Below are positions 15,037 through 24,875 of a stretch of DNA of 64,000 nt, piece by piece; position 1 is the stretch's first letter; each line of letters begins with the position of its first letter. Location of the stretch: positions 4,123,501 through 4,187,500 of the forward strand of contig CP064972.1 in NCBI GenBank assembly GCA_016699405.1. Direction: 5' to 3'. The notes under the pieces were generated by a model. It was not told the DNA's origin. It saw only the letters and a program-made list of their open reading frames with translations, and did not search any database. Made by a program: the position numbers and the translations under genes. Source of the stretch: Holophagales bacterium. GTDB lineage: Bacteria; Acidobacteriota; Thermoanaerobaculia; Multivoradales; JAGPDF01.

Positions 15037-15794
15037 CCCTCGCCGGAGGGCTGCGGGATCGGCGTGAACGCCGCAGCGATCTCCGCATGCAATCGGGCGG
15101 TGAGCGCCTTGCGATCGCGATCGACCATCGGCTCGCGGCCGAAGGTCACGGTCGCCTCGATGCCGTCGAGCTTGAGCAGCTCGCGCACGTGCGCGCCGAA
15201 GGGCATGTCACCCCACCAGCAGACCGAGAGCGCGGCGGGCGGATCGTCCCCCGGCGTGGCGTAGGAGATCGCCGCCCAGTGCACCGGCAGCTCGCGCTTC
15301 GCCGGCAGGTCGAGAAACGACGAGCGGAACGGCAGGATGCTCGCGCCCGAGCCGGTCGTCCCTTCGGCGAAGATCACGATGCCGCGTCGCTCCGCCACCG
15401 CCTGTTCGAGCTCGCCGAGGGCGCGCGGGATGTCGCGTTTGACGGTCCGGTCGACGAAGACGGTGCCCACCGAGCGACAGAGCGAGCCGAAGATCGGCCA
15501 GCCGTCGATCTCTCCCTTGGCGACGAAGACGCAGGGCAGGCAGGCGCCCAGGGTGCAGATGTCGAGATAGGTGAGGTGGTTCGAGACGAGGACGAAGGGC
15601 GGGGACGGGGCGCTCCCCGCCACGCGCAGTCGCACGCCGAAGACCGCCAGCAACCGCCGCGACCAGAGCTGGAAGGCCACGCCGCGCCAGTGGGCCCGCC
15701 GCTCCGGCGCCTTCGCGAAGAGAAGATTGGCCAGCATGGCGAGCGAGTAGCCGACCGCCGACCAGAAAGCGCAGGCGACGATCCGCCAGCGCAC
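15033..15794 (-). CDS. 1-acyl-sn-glycerol-3-phosphate-type O-acyltransferase, OlsA-like
   Basis: About 253 residues from the GTG at 15794. The longer open frame to 16445 is an out-of-frame shadow of the upstream gene. The PlsC motifs are clear: NHLTYLD (motif I, NHx4D), GEIDGWPIFG, VDRT and FAEGTTGSG (motif III). The gene follows a GNAT acyltransferase by 26 nt on the same strand. That pairing matches olsB-olsA, whose products N-acylate and then O-acylate ornithine to make ornithine lipid. The exact amino acid and start codon are uncertain, because no strong Shine-Dalgarno is seen and a CTG overlapping the previous stop is also possible. Confidence 0.82.
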   Translation of the reverse strand: MRWRIVACAFWSAVGYSLAMLANLLFAKAPERRAHWRGVAFQLWSRRLLAVFGVRLRVAGSAPSPPFVLVSNHLTYLDICTLGACLPCVFVAKGEIDGWPIFGSLCRSVGTVFVDRTVKRDIPRALGELEQAVAERRGIVIFAEGTTGSGASILPFRSSFLDLPAKRELPVHWAAISYATPGDDPPAALSVCWWGDMPFGAHVRELLKLDGIEATVTFGREPMVDRDRKALTARLHAEIAAAFTPIPQPSGEG

Positions 15795-15820
15795 GCGCAG
15801 CGAGCGCCGCAGACCGACCT

Positions 15821-16636
15821 TCAGCCGAAGAACATCCGGTGCGCTCGAGGGGTGAGCGCCTGGACGTCGAACAGCACGAAGAAGTCGATCGTCTTGAAGC
15901 GTCGGTCGATCACCGGCGGGCCGCAAACCCGGCCAGCATAGCGCAGGTACATGTCGAAGAGCGGCGGGATGCGGAGCGCCTCGGCCTTCGCCGGCTCCGG
16001 GTCCTCGCCGGGCCATTCGCAGGCATACCCGGGCATCGCCTCGAGACGGACCGAGGGATGGATCAGCCCGTCGCGCACGAAGCGGTCGAAGGCGCGCTTG
16101 CCGTCCCACGGGTCCTGGCTGGTCAGCGAGCAGGGACCGAAAAGGAAGCGTCGATCGTTGTGCGTCATGTACAGGGCCAGGCCCTTCCACAGCAGGTAGA
16201 GGACGGGCTTCAGACGATGCTCGCGGAGAATGCAGGCCCGGCCCGCTTCGACCGAGTGCCGCAACACCTCCGGCGGGAGCGCCGAGAGATCGAACTCGGT
16301 GCCGGTGTAGAAACCTCGCGCCGCCGCCGCCATCTGCGCCGTCTGGATCCGGTAGGTGCCGATGATCCGCCCGCTCGGCAGGTGCTCGACGATCAGGTGG
16401 TGGCACTGCGGATCGAACTCGTCCTCGTCTCTCCCGCTCTCCCACGACTCCTGCAGCCCCTCGCCCATCTCGACGTTGAAGACTGCGAAGCGCAGCTGCA
16501 GCAGCTCGTCGAGCTCGGCGGCATTGCGGGCATAGCGAACTCGGTAGCTGCCTTCGCTGAAGCTGCCGTCGGGCAGCGCGGTGCGACTGCCGGGATAGGT
16601 GGCGATGGAGAGGCTCTCGACCGTCGGCTCCGCCAT
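15821..16636 (-). CDS. GNAT-family N-acyltransferase, OlsB-like
   Basis: 271 residues from the ATG at 16636, which lies 5 nt after AAGGAGGG. The OlsB/hemolysin-like signature is visible: VRYARNAAELDELLQLRFAV (a conserved N-terminal block), RDEDEFDPQCHHLIVEHL, GRIIGTYRI, then RHSVEAGRACILREHR and a late FGPCSL. This family transfers a 3-hydroxyacyl chain from ACP to the alpha-amino group of ornithine or a similar amino acid, at the cytoplasmic face of the membrane. The next gene is an OlsA-like O-acyltransferase, which supports phosphorus-free aminolipid synthesis. The amino-acid substrate cannot be read from sequence. Confidence 0.82.
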   Translation of the reverse strand: MAEPTVESLSIATYPGSRTALPDGSFSEGSYRVRYARNAAELDELLQLRFAVFNVEMGEGLQESWESGRDEDEFDPQCHHLIVEHLPSGRIIGTYRIQTAQMAAAARGFYTGTEFDLSALPPEVLRHSVEAGRACILREHRLKPVLYLLWKGLALYMTHNDRRFLFGPCSLTSQDPWDGKRAFDRFVRDGLIHPSVRLEAMPGYACEWPGEDPEPAKAEALRIPPLFDMYLRYAGRVCGPPVIDRRFKTIDFFVLFDVQALTPRAHRMFFG

Positions 16637-16774
16637 GGATCCCTCCTTCGGCGATCGGGGTGCTGTCCGTCCCCTGTCCGATCGCTCGGAGAGATCATAA
16701 GCGACCCCTCCGCCCGGCCCCAGCCGACCGCGCAACGGAGGGGCAACAGGAGCGTGACAGGCCCCGCCGGTCGC

Positions 16775-19000
<2,226 letters not shown>

Positions 19001-19109
19001 GCTCGGATCTTCTCACTCGAACCGGCGCGGGGCGATCCGCTCGCCGTCGTCTCCTCTTCGCGCCGCCTCGCGGAACGGACGGAACCGCCGATTCGATAAG
19101 CTCCGGCGC

Positions 19110-19550
19110 ATGGCGAAGATCGTCAACCTCTGGATCAAGCGCGCTCATCGCGGGCCGATGGATCCGGCGACGCGGGCGACGCTCGTCGCCGGCCAGGGGA
19201 TCGCCGGCAACGCCGACTTCGGAGGTCGCCGCCAGGTCACCCTGGTCTCGGCCGAGCGCTGGACCGAAGCCGAAAGCGAGCTCGGTGCCCAGGTCGCTCC
19301 GTCGGCACGGCGCGCCAACGTGCTCGTCGAGCAGCTCGACTTCAAAGGGACGCGGGGACGCCGCTTGCGCCTCGGCCGCTGCCTGCTGCTGATCCAGGGC
19401 GAGACACGCCCGTGCTACCGCATGGACGAGGCCTACCCCGGCTTGCAGCGCGCCCTCGAGCCCGACTGGCGAGCCGGAGCCTGGGCGGAGATCGTCGAGG
19501 GCGGGGAGATCGCCGTCGGCGATGTCGTGGGCTGGGAAGACGGCGACTGA
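19110..19550 (+). CDS. Stand-alone MOSC-domain protein
   Basis: 146 residues from the ATG at 19110; the frame extends upstream but that part overlaps the start region of the divergent gene and has no family similarity. MOSC features are the opening VNLWIKRAHRGPMD, GIAGNADFGGRRQVTLVS, and the conserved cysteine in GETRPCYRMDEA. MOSC proteins handle sulfur bound to molybdenum cofactor or transfer other sulfur or nitrogen groups. No molybdenum enzyme lies nearby, so the partner is unknown. It is divergent from the YyaL-like gene and converges with pssA. Confidence 0.88.
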   Translation: MAKIVNLWIKRAHRGPMDPATRATLVAGQGIAGNADFGGRRQVTLVSAERWTEAESELGAQVAPSARRANVLVEQLDFKGTRGRRLRLGRCLLLIQGETRPCYRMDEAYPGLQRALEPDWRAGAWAEIVEGGEIAVGDVVGWEDGD

Positions 19551-19559
19551 ACCGATGGC

Positions 19560-20267
19560 TCAGGCCAAGCCGATCTGTTGGCGGTCGCGACGACGCTCCC
19601 CCTGCCAGGCGGCGAGCAGGATGAGCGCGTTCCACGCGTTCCACCAGAGCACCGTCGGCCACCCCGGGCGGACGACCACCGCCAGATAGTTGGCGATCCC
19701 AACGAGCAGCATCCACGAGACGAGGTTGTTGCCCTTCATCTGCGGCAACCGGACCGTCGACACCATGAGCAGGGCCATCACGACGGCGACCGTCGCCACG
19801 GCGGTCGGAGTCAGCAGGTCGCGCACCAGCGTCGCGGCCATCAGGTAGCCGGCTCCGACGGGGATCGGCACGCCGAGCGTCCGTCGCTCCTTGACGTGCT
19901 CGTTGCTCGTCAGGTTGAAGCGTGCCAGGCGCAGCACCCCGGCCAGGAGATAGAGCACCGAGCAAGCCAACCCGGCGGCACCGAGCTCGTGCAGCGATGC
20001 CCGATAAACCAGGAACGCCGGGGCGGCGCCGAAAGAGATCGCGTCCGACAGGCTGTCCATCTGCTGTCCGAACTTGCTGGTCGCCTTGAGCAGACGGGCG
20101 AGCTGCCCGTCGAAGAGGTCGCAGAAGACCGCCGCCACCAGGAGGTTGACGGCCAGCCGCGGCTGGCCGTCGGCCGCGGCAATCATCGAGCCGAAGCCGA
20201 GAACGATGTTCAGGCCGGTGACCAGGTTGGGAACCAGGTAGCGAGGGGAGCGACCGCGGTTCGGCAC
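19560..20267 (-). CDS. pssA: CDP-diacylglycerol-serine O-phosphatidyltransferase
   Basis: About 235 residues from a GTG at 20267; the much longer open frame is an antisense shadow of the DUF4097 gene. The CDP-alcohol phosphatidyltransferase motif DGx2ARx8Gx3Dx3D is complete (DGQLARLLKATSKFGQQMDS, then LSD). About seven hydrophobic segments follow, including VPNLVTGLNIVLGFGSM at the start, as in PssA proteins. It makes phosphatidylserine, the precursor of phosphatidylethanolamine, at the inner membrane. The start is uncertain because the ribosome site is weak. A shorter start at YLVPNLVTG cannot be excluded but has no start codon. Confidence 0.88.
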   Translation of the reverse strand: MPNRGRSPRYLVPNLVTGLNIVLGFGSMIAAADGQPRLAVNLLVAAVFCDLFDGQLARLLKATSKFGQQMDSLSDAISFGAAPAFLVYRASLHELGAAGLACSVLYLLAGVLRLARFNLTSNEHVKERRTLGVPIPVGAGYLMAATLVRDLLTPTAVATVAVVMALLMVSTVRLPQMKGNNLVSWMLLVGIANYLAVVVRPGWPTVLWWNAWNALILLAAWQGERRRDRQQIGLA

Positions 20268-20369
20268 GAGGGGCTGAGGATAACCCAACCGGACGGGGGG
20301 TCGAAACCTGGCGGCAGCGGACGCGTAGTTCGGCTCACGGGGACTCTCCCCCGCCGAAGGAGATCCGCC

Positions 20370-21551
20370 ATGCCGAATCCACTCGCTGGTCGCGGACGCC
20401 GCGTCCGCATCTCGCTCGCCGCCCTCGCCCTGCTGACCGCCGCCGGACTCACTCTCCCGGCCGCGGCCGCCGGGGAGGTGACTCGTCCCCTGCGCTCGGC
20501 GCTGACTCCGGCCGCCGGCGCCACGCTCGATCTCGAAAACATCGCCGGCAAGCTCCGGATCGAACCGTCGACCGGCACCGAGCTGGTCATCGAGGGCACG
20601 GTGCATGCCGAGTCCGCAGCGCTCGCCGACACGCTGCGGCTGGAGCTCGCTCCGGCGGGTGACCGGATCGTCGCCAAGCTCACCTATCCACTCGACGAGC
20701 ACCGCAAGTACATCTATCCCGGCAAGGACGGCGGCGGCATCCTGGGCGGGCTGTCGCAGAGCAACGGCAAGTTCCAGGGCCGGGACGTGACGGTCTACTC
20801 CGGCTCCCGCGGCGGCGCGGTGCTGCTCTACTGCGACCTGGCGATCAAGATCCCGGCCGGCCACGGCGCCAAGCTCCGCACGCTCGCCGGCACGATCGAC
20901 GCCGAACGCGTCCACGGAGACCTCTCCCTCGACACCGGAGGCGGGGACGTGACCGCCCGCTCGACGGTGGGAGCCCTCGGCATCGACACCGGCTCCGGCA
21001 ATGTCTCGGTCGACACCCATCAGGGCAAGCTCGCCGTCGACACCGGATCGGGCGACGTGCGCCTTGCCACGGTCCAGGGCGACGTGACGGTGGACACCGG
21101 CTCCGGGTCGATCGACGGACACGGCCTGCGCGGTGAACGGGCGAGCTTCGACACGGGTTCGGGCGACGTGCGCCTCGAGGAGGTGACCGGCTCGCTCGCT
21201 CTCGACACGGGATCGGGGAGCGTCGTCGCGACGCAGATCGCCGCCGGGTCGGAGGTGAACGCCAATACCGGTTCAGGCGACGTGCGGCTGGCCGGCGATT
21301 TCTCCCGGGTCCGCAAGCTGGTGGCCGACACCGGGAGCGGCGACGTGGTGATCGAACCGACCGGCGACTTCCCGCCGTTGCGCCTCGAGGTCTCGACCTC
21401 CTCGGGCGGCGTCGACGTCAAGCTGCCGGGCCTGACGGTGGAGCGGAACGGTCACGGCGAGCTCGCCGGTCGCGTCGGCAACGGCGAGAGCGGTCTCGCT
21501 CGGATCGACACCGGCAGCGGCGACGTGACGGTGCGGGCTGCCGCCCGCTGA
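20370..21551 (+). CDS. Secreted DUF4097-family beta-strand-repeat protein
   Basis: 393 residues from the ATG at 20370, which has AAGGAG 7 nt upstream. A signal peptide (about 1-34) is followed by a DUF4097 beta-helix-like repeat domain. The module DTGSG recurs with a period of roughly 18-22 residues, for example IDTGSGNVSVDT, VDTGSGDVRLAT, FDTGSGDVRLEE, ADTGSGDVVIE and a final IDTGSGDVTVR. The regular TGSGxV turns suggest a right-handed beta-solenoid exposed outside the cytoplasm. DUF4097 proteins are often next to anti-sigma or PadR genes; here the neighbour is pssA. No enzymatic motif is visible and the function is unknown. Confidence 0.85.
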   Translation: MPNPLAGRGRRVRISLAALALLTAAGLTLPAAAAGEVTRPLRSALTPAAGATLDLENIAGKLRIEPSTGTELVIEGTVHAESAALADTLRLELAPAGDRIVAKLTYPLDEHRKYIYPGKDGGGILGGLSQSNGKFQGRDVTVYSGSRGGAVLLYCDLAIKIPAGHGAKLRTLAGTIDAERVHGDLSLDTGGGDVTARSTVGALGIDTGSGNVSVDTHQGKLAVDTGSGDVRLATVQGDVTVDTGSGSIDGHGLRGERASFDTGSGDVRLEEVTGSLALDTGSGSVVATQIAAGSEVNANTGSGDVRLAGDFSRVRKLVADTGSGDVVIEPTGDFPPLRLEVSTSSGGVDVKLPGLTVERNGHGELAGRVGNGESGLARIDTGSGDVTVRAAAR

Positions 21552-21627
21552 GCCGTCGCGCTTCCGGGCTCGTGCCGCCGGGTCACCACCCGGCGGCATC
21601 CCCCGGCGCTCGACTCGCGCGACCGGG

Positions 21628-22047
21628 TCAGCGCGCGTCGAGCGCGTAGCGGCCCGGGCCGAGCAACGCCAGGGCTGCGCACACCAGGGCGGCGGCCATC
21701 GGGGTCGCCGCCGCGAGGAGGCCGGCGCCCTGAAAGGCGATCCAGCCGATGCCGAGAGCGGTGACGGCGAGCGCCACGGCGACCGGACGAGCCAGCAGGC
21801 CGATGGCGAGCAGCAGGCCCCCGGCGAAGCCGATCGCGCCGCCGAGAAACCCCCACAGCCGAGGCTCTCCGACCCCGGCGAGTGCCGCGGCAGCGGGACC
21901 CGCCGCCGCCCACCCCCGCGGGCCGCCGAAAAGCACCGGGTAGCCGGCGACCATCGCCGCCAACGCCGGCCCGAGTCGGGCGAGCAGCAGACCGAGGTCG
22001 GTCCCCTGGCCCTTGCCTCCGCCACTCCTCACTCCAGCTTTCGCCAT
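21628..22047 (-). CDS. DoxX-like small membrane protein
   Basis: 139 residues from the ATG at 22047, which has GGAGGAGC just upstream. The open frame extends further but that part is a shadow. Four hydrophobic helices with LLLARLGPALAAMVAGY, then GGAIGFAGGLLLAIGLLARP, fit the DoxX/DoxD layout of a four-helix membrane protein. Members have been linked to redox or thiol homeostasis, but there is no specific evidence here. It is the last gene of the minus-strand run that begins at 31169, separated from the YheT-like gene by 32 nt. Confidence 0.72.
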   Translation of the reverse strand: MAKAGVRSGGGKGQGTDLGLLLARLGPALAAMVAGYPVLFGGPRGWAAAGPAAAALAGVGEPRLWGFLGGAIGFAGGLLLAIGLLARPVAVALAVTALGIGWIAFQGAGLLAAATPMAAALVCAALALLGPGRYALDAR

Positions 22048-22079
22048 CCGAAGCTCCTCCGATCGACAGGACGCCGATC

Positions 22080-23129
22080 CTACTGCGCCGGCCCGGGTCG
22101 TTTCCCCTCGTTCGGCTCGACCGGGGACGACGAGGCTCGATCCGCCTCCCGCCGGAGCCACGCCAGGGCCTGCGCAGCAACCCCACGCGGCGCACCGGGC
22201 TCGAGGTCGAGCTCGAGATCGAGGTCGGGCGGCAGCCCGACGTGGCCGCCGCGGTCGGCCCAACGGACGGAGAGCTGAGGCGGAGCGGCGGCGAGCGAGG
22301 TGACGAGCGTCGCGGCGGGCACCATCGGGTCGTGTCGGGATGCCACGAGGAGCGCCGGCCGTGCCAGGAGCGCGAGTCGCGGCCCGACGCTCGCCCGGGC
22401 GTAGTAGTCCTCGGCGTCGCGAAAGCCGAAACGCGGCGCGATCACCAGCCGGTCGAACTCGCGCAGCGTCCGCACGTCGCGCAGGCGCGACGGCGGGATG
22501 GGCACCGGACGCGTGCGCGCCACCTCGCGGTAGATCTCGCCGAGGTGGTTGAGCAGGTAGCGCCGGTAGAGCCAGCGACCGGGAGCGTCGATCGCCCGGG
22601 CTCCGGCGTCGAGATCGAGCGGCGCGCAGACCGCCGCCGCCGCCGCGACCCGTGAGTCGACCCCGTCCTCCGTCAGGTAGCGCAGGACGACGTGTCCGCC
22701 GAGCGAGTAGCCGAGCAGCACCACCTGGGACGCCGCGGCGACCTCCGGGCTGGCCAGCGCCACGCGCAGGTCGTCGGTCAGCCCGGCGTGGTAGTAGTCG
22801 CCGCCGCGGCGATCCGAGCCACGGAGATTGAGGCGCAGCGAGGAGAGCCCGGCGTCGGCCGCCGCAGCGGCCGCCGAGAGCAGGTACGAGCTCGCGATCG
22901 AGCCACCGAGGCCGTGGACGAGCAGCGCCAAGGCGCGCGCCCCCGGCTGCACGGCGAGCGCCCCGGTGATCGTGAGCGGGCCGATCGCCGGATCGTCGAG
23001 CGTGGTCTTCCACGGCACCGAGGGCGGCACCCGCGGCGGCTTGAGCGCACCGGCGAGGCGCCCGCCGAGCGTCCAGAAATGCCCATCCAGGGCGGCGAGC
23101 AGCGGCGGTCGTCGTCGCAGAGCGCTCAG
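22080..23129 (-). CDS. YheT-like alpha/beta hydrolase
   Basis: About 349 residues. Family features are the N-terminal PPLLAALDGHFWTL, the oxyanion region LLVHGLGGS, LRLNLRGSDRRGGDYYHAGL, the nucleophile elbow LLGYSLGGHVVLRYL, an acid near ASRHDPMVP and a base in DRGGHVGLP. Enzymes of this group hydrolyse esters, sometimes lipid esters. No ATG, GTG or TTG is available before the conserved N-terminus. The best candidate is a CTG at 23129 that overlaps the previous stop (CTGA), in the same style as the ATGA and GTGA overlaps of the neighbouring genes. The start is therefore uncertain. Confidence 0.8.
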   Translation of the reverse strand: MSALRRRPPLLAALDGHFWTLGGRLAGALKPPRVPPSVPWKTTLDDPAIGPLTITGALAVQPGARALALLVHGLGGSIASSYLLSAAAAAADAGLSSLRLNLRGSDRRGGDYYHAGLTDDLRVALASPEVAAASQVVLLGYSLGGHVVLRYLTEDGVDSRVAAAAAVCAPLDLDAGARAIDAPGRWLYRRYLLNHLGEIYREVARTRPVPIPPSRLRDVRTLREFDRLVIAPRFGFRDAEDYYARASVGPRLALLARPALLVASRHDPMVPAATLVTSLAAAPPQLSVRWADRGGHVGLPPDLDLELDLEPGAPRGVAAQALAWLRREADRASSSPVEPNEGKRPGPAQ

Positions 23130-24445
23130 CCCGGCAACCGGCCCTCGCCGGACGGCAGCGGAGTCGGGACGCCGAACAGGTAGCCCTGTCCGTAGGGGAC
23201 ACCGAGGGTGCGCAGGGTGCGGAACTCCTCGACGCTCTCGACCCCTTCGGCGATGACTTTGGCGTCGATCTTGCCGGCGAGGGTCGAGATGCTCTCGAGC
23301 AGCGACTGCTTGATCCGGCTCTGGTGGATGTCGCGCACCAGCGAGAGGTCGAACTTGAGGTACTGCGGCTCGATCTCGGCGACCGCCTGGAGCGACGAGT
23401 AGCCGGCGCCGACGTCGTCGATGGCGAACTGCACCTTGCGCTGGCGCAGACGCTCGAGAGCTCGTTGCAGCTCCTTGTTGCCGGTGATCGCGACGCGTTC
23501 GGTCAGCTCGACCACCAAGCTGCTGGTCGGCAGGCCGATCCCGTCCATCAGGTCGAGCAACTCGGGCGAGAGCATCTGCGGGTCGCAGAGCCCACGTGCC
23601 GAGGTGTTCAGGAAGAGCTTGCGCCCGCGACCGAGCTCCGCCGCACCGCGGATCGCCGTGGCGCGGCAGAGGCGCTCGAGCTCGACGATCTGGTCGGTCT
23701 CCTCGGCGAAAGCGAAGAGCATCTCCGGGCTCTCGAAGATGTCCCCCGGGGGGCCGGAGGAGAGCGCCTCGAAGCCGTGCACGGTGCCGTCGGTGAGGCT
23801 GACGATCGGCTGGTAACGCACGAGGATCCCTTCGACGGCGAGGATGCGGCGCAGCTCGTTGAGACGGAGCGTGTGCTTCTTCTCGCGTTCGCGCCGACAG
23901 AGCGCCCGCACCTCGTCGAGCACCTTGTAGATCGTCCGCTCGACGCGCACCGTCGGCTCGCAGCGCACCGGCAGCGCCGCGGTGTGGATACCCAGGCTGC
24001 GCGGACGCTCGGTGTCGAACTGCACCCGCAGCCGCTCCGAGAGCTCCTCCATCATCCGGTCGCGGATCCCTTCGAGGCGGTGCCGCAGCTGGCCGTCGGC
24101 GACCTTCGAGCCGACGAAGACGAGGAACTCGTCGCTGCGCACGGCCGAGATCGCCAAGATGTCGTCGGGCTTGAGCAACTGCGGCGCGAGCGCCGCCAGC
24201 GCCTCGGCCATCTGGCGCAACAGCCCGTCGTAGGTCTCCCAGCCGAAGATCTCCTCGATCTTCTCCTCGCTGTGGAGGTCGAAGTAGATCAGGCCGAGGT
24301 TGTGCCCGGCCTCGATCCGCCGCCGCACGGCCTCGATGACCGCCGGCAACGCCGGCAGTCCGGTGGTCGGATCGACCAGGCAGGCCCGCTGCTTGAGCAG
24401 CTCGGCCCGCAAGGCGAGCAGGCGCGGATCGTCGCTCTCGCTCAC
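23126..24445 (-). CDS. Degenerate GGDEF plus EAL protein, probable c-di-GMP phosphodiesterase
   Basis: 439 residues, starting with GTG inside the stop of the response-regulator gene (GTGA). Residues about 20-175 are a GGDEF-type domain whose signature has decayed to VRSDEFLVF, so cyclase activity is unlikely. Residues about 195-430 are an EAL domain with all metal and catalytic positions apparently kept: FEALSSG, LFLNTSA, VVELTERV, AIDDVGAGYSSL, YLKFDLSLV, VIAEGVES and GQGYLFG. It should hydrolyse c-di-GMP in the cytoplasm, perhaps with the GGDEF relic as a GTP-sensing regulator. Its position right after a single-domain response regulator suggests it is the output of that pathway. Confidence 0.88.
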   Translation of the reverse strand: MSESDDPRLLALRAELLKQRACLVDPTTGLPALPAVIEAVRRRIEAGHNLGLIYFDLHSEEKIEEIFGWETYDGLLRQMAEALAALAPQLLKPDDILAISAVRSDEFLVFVGSKVADGQLRHRLEGIRDRMMEELSERLRVQFDTERPRSLGIHTAALPVRCEPTVRVERTIYKVLDEVRALCRREREKKHTLRLNELRRILAVEGILVRYQPIVSLTDGTVHGFEALSSGPPGDIFESPEMLFAFAEETDQIVELERLCRATAIRGAAELGRGRKLFLNTSARGLCDPQMLSPELLDLMDGIGLPTSSLVVELTERVAITGNKELQRALERLRQRKVQFAIDDVGAGYSSLQAVAEIEPQYLKFDLSLVRDIHQSRIKQSLLESISTLAGKIDAKVIAEGVESVEEFRTLRTLGVPYGQGYLFGVPTPLPSGEGRLPG

Positions 24446-24840
24446 CGGGAGGCGGGCTCCACCGGGGGCGCGCCGAGCAGGATCGCCACGCGCTCGAGCA
24501 CGTCGCCGATCTTGAACGGCTTGGTGAGGTAGTCGACGGCCCCTTCCTGCAAGCCGCGGATCTTGTCGCGCGTCTCGGCACGGGCCGAGATGATCACCAC
24601 CGGGATCTCGCGCGTCCCCTCCTCGAGCTGCAGGAGCTTGAGCACCTCCCAGCCGTCCATGTCGCGCATCATCACGTCGAGCAGGATGAGGTCGGGGCGC
24701 TGCGCCTGCACCGCCACCATCGCGTCCATCCCGTTGCTCGCCACCTCCACCTCGTAACCGTGACGGACGAGGAGCATCTCGAGCATCGAGCGCACGTCGA
24801 CCTCGTCGTCGACCACCAGGATGCGGCGCTTCTGGCTCAT
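24442..24840 (-). CDS. Single-domain response regulator
   Basis: 132 residues, a receiver domain only. ILVVDDEVDV holds the acidic pair, LILLDVMM holds the phospho-acceptor Asp55, VVIISARA carries the Ser/Thr position and DYLTKPF the lysine. The ATG at 24840 follows AAAGGAG by 8 nt. With no output domain it must act by protein contact, and the adjacent kinase and EAL genes are the natural partners. It follows the kinase gene by 35 nt and overlaps the EAL gene by 4 nt. Confidence 0.95.
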   Translation of the reverse strand: MSQKRRILVVDDEVDVRSMLEMLLVRHGYEVEVASNGMDAMVAVQAQRPDLILLDVMMRDMDGWEVLKLLQLEEGTREIPVVIISARAETRDKIRGLQEGAVDYLTKPFKIGDVLERVAILLGAPPVEPASR

Positions 24841-24875
24841 CGGGATGCTCTCCTTTCGCACTCCGGGCGTCCGGA

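Noticed and set aside
20600..21551. DTGSG repeats as a CRISPR-like or DNA repeat array
   Set aside because: The repetition is at the protein level with variable DNA and no spacers.
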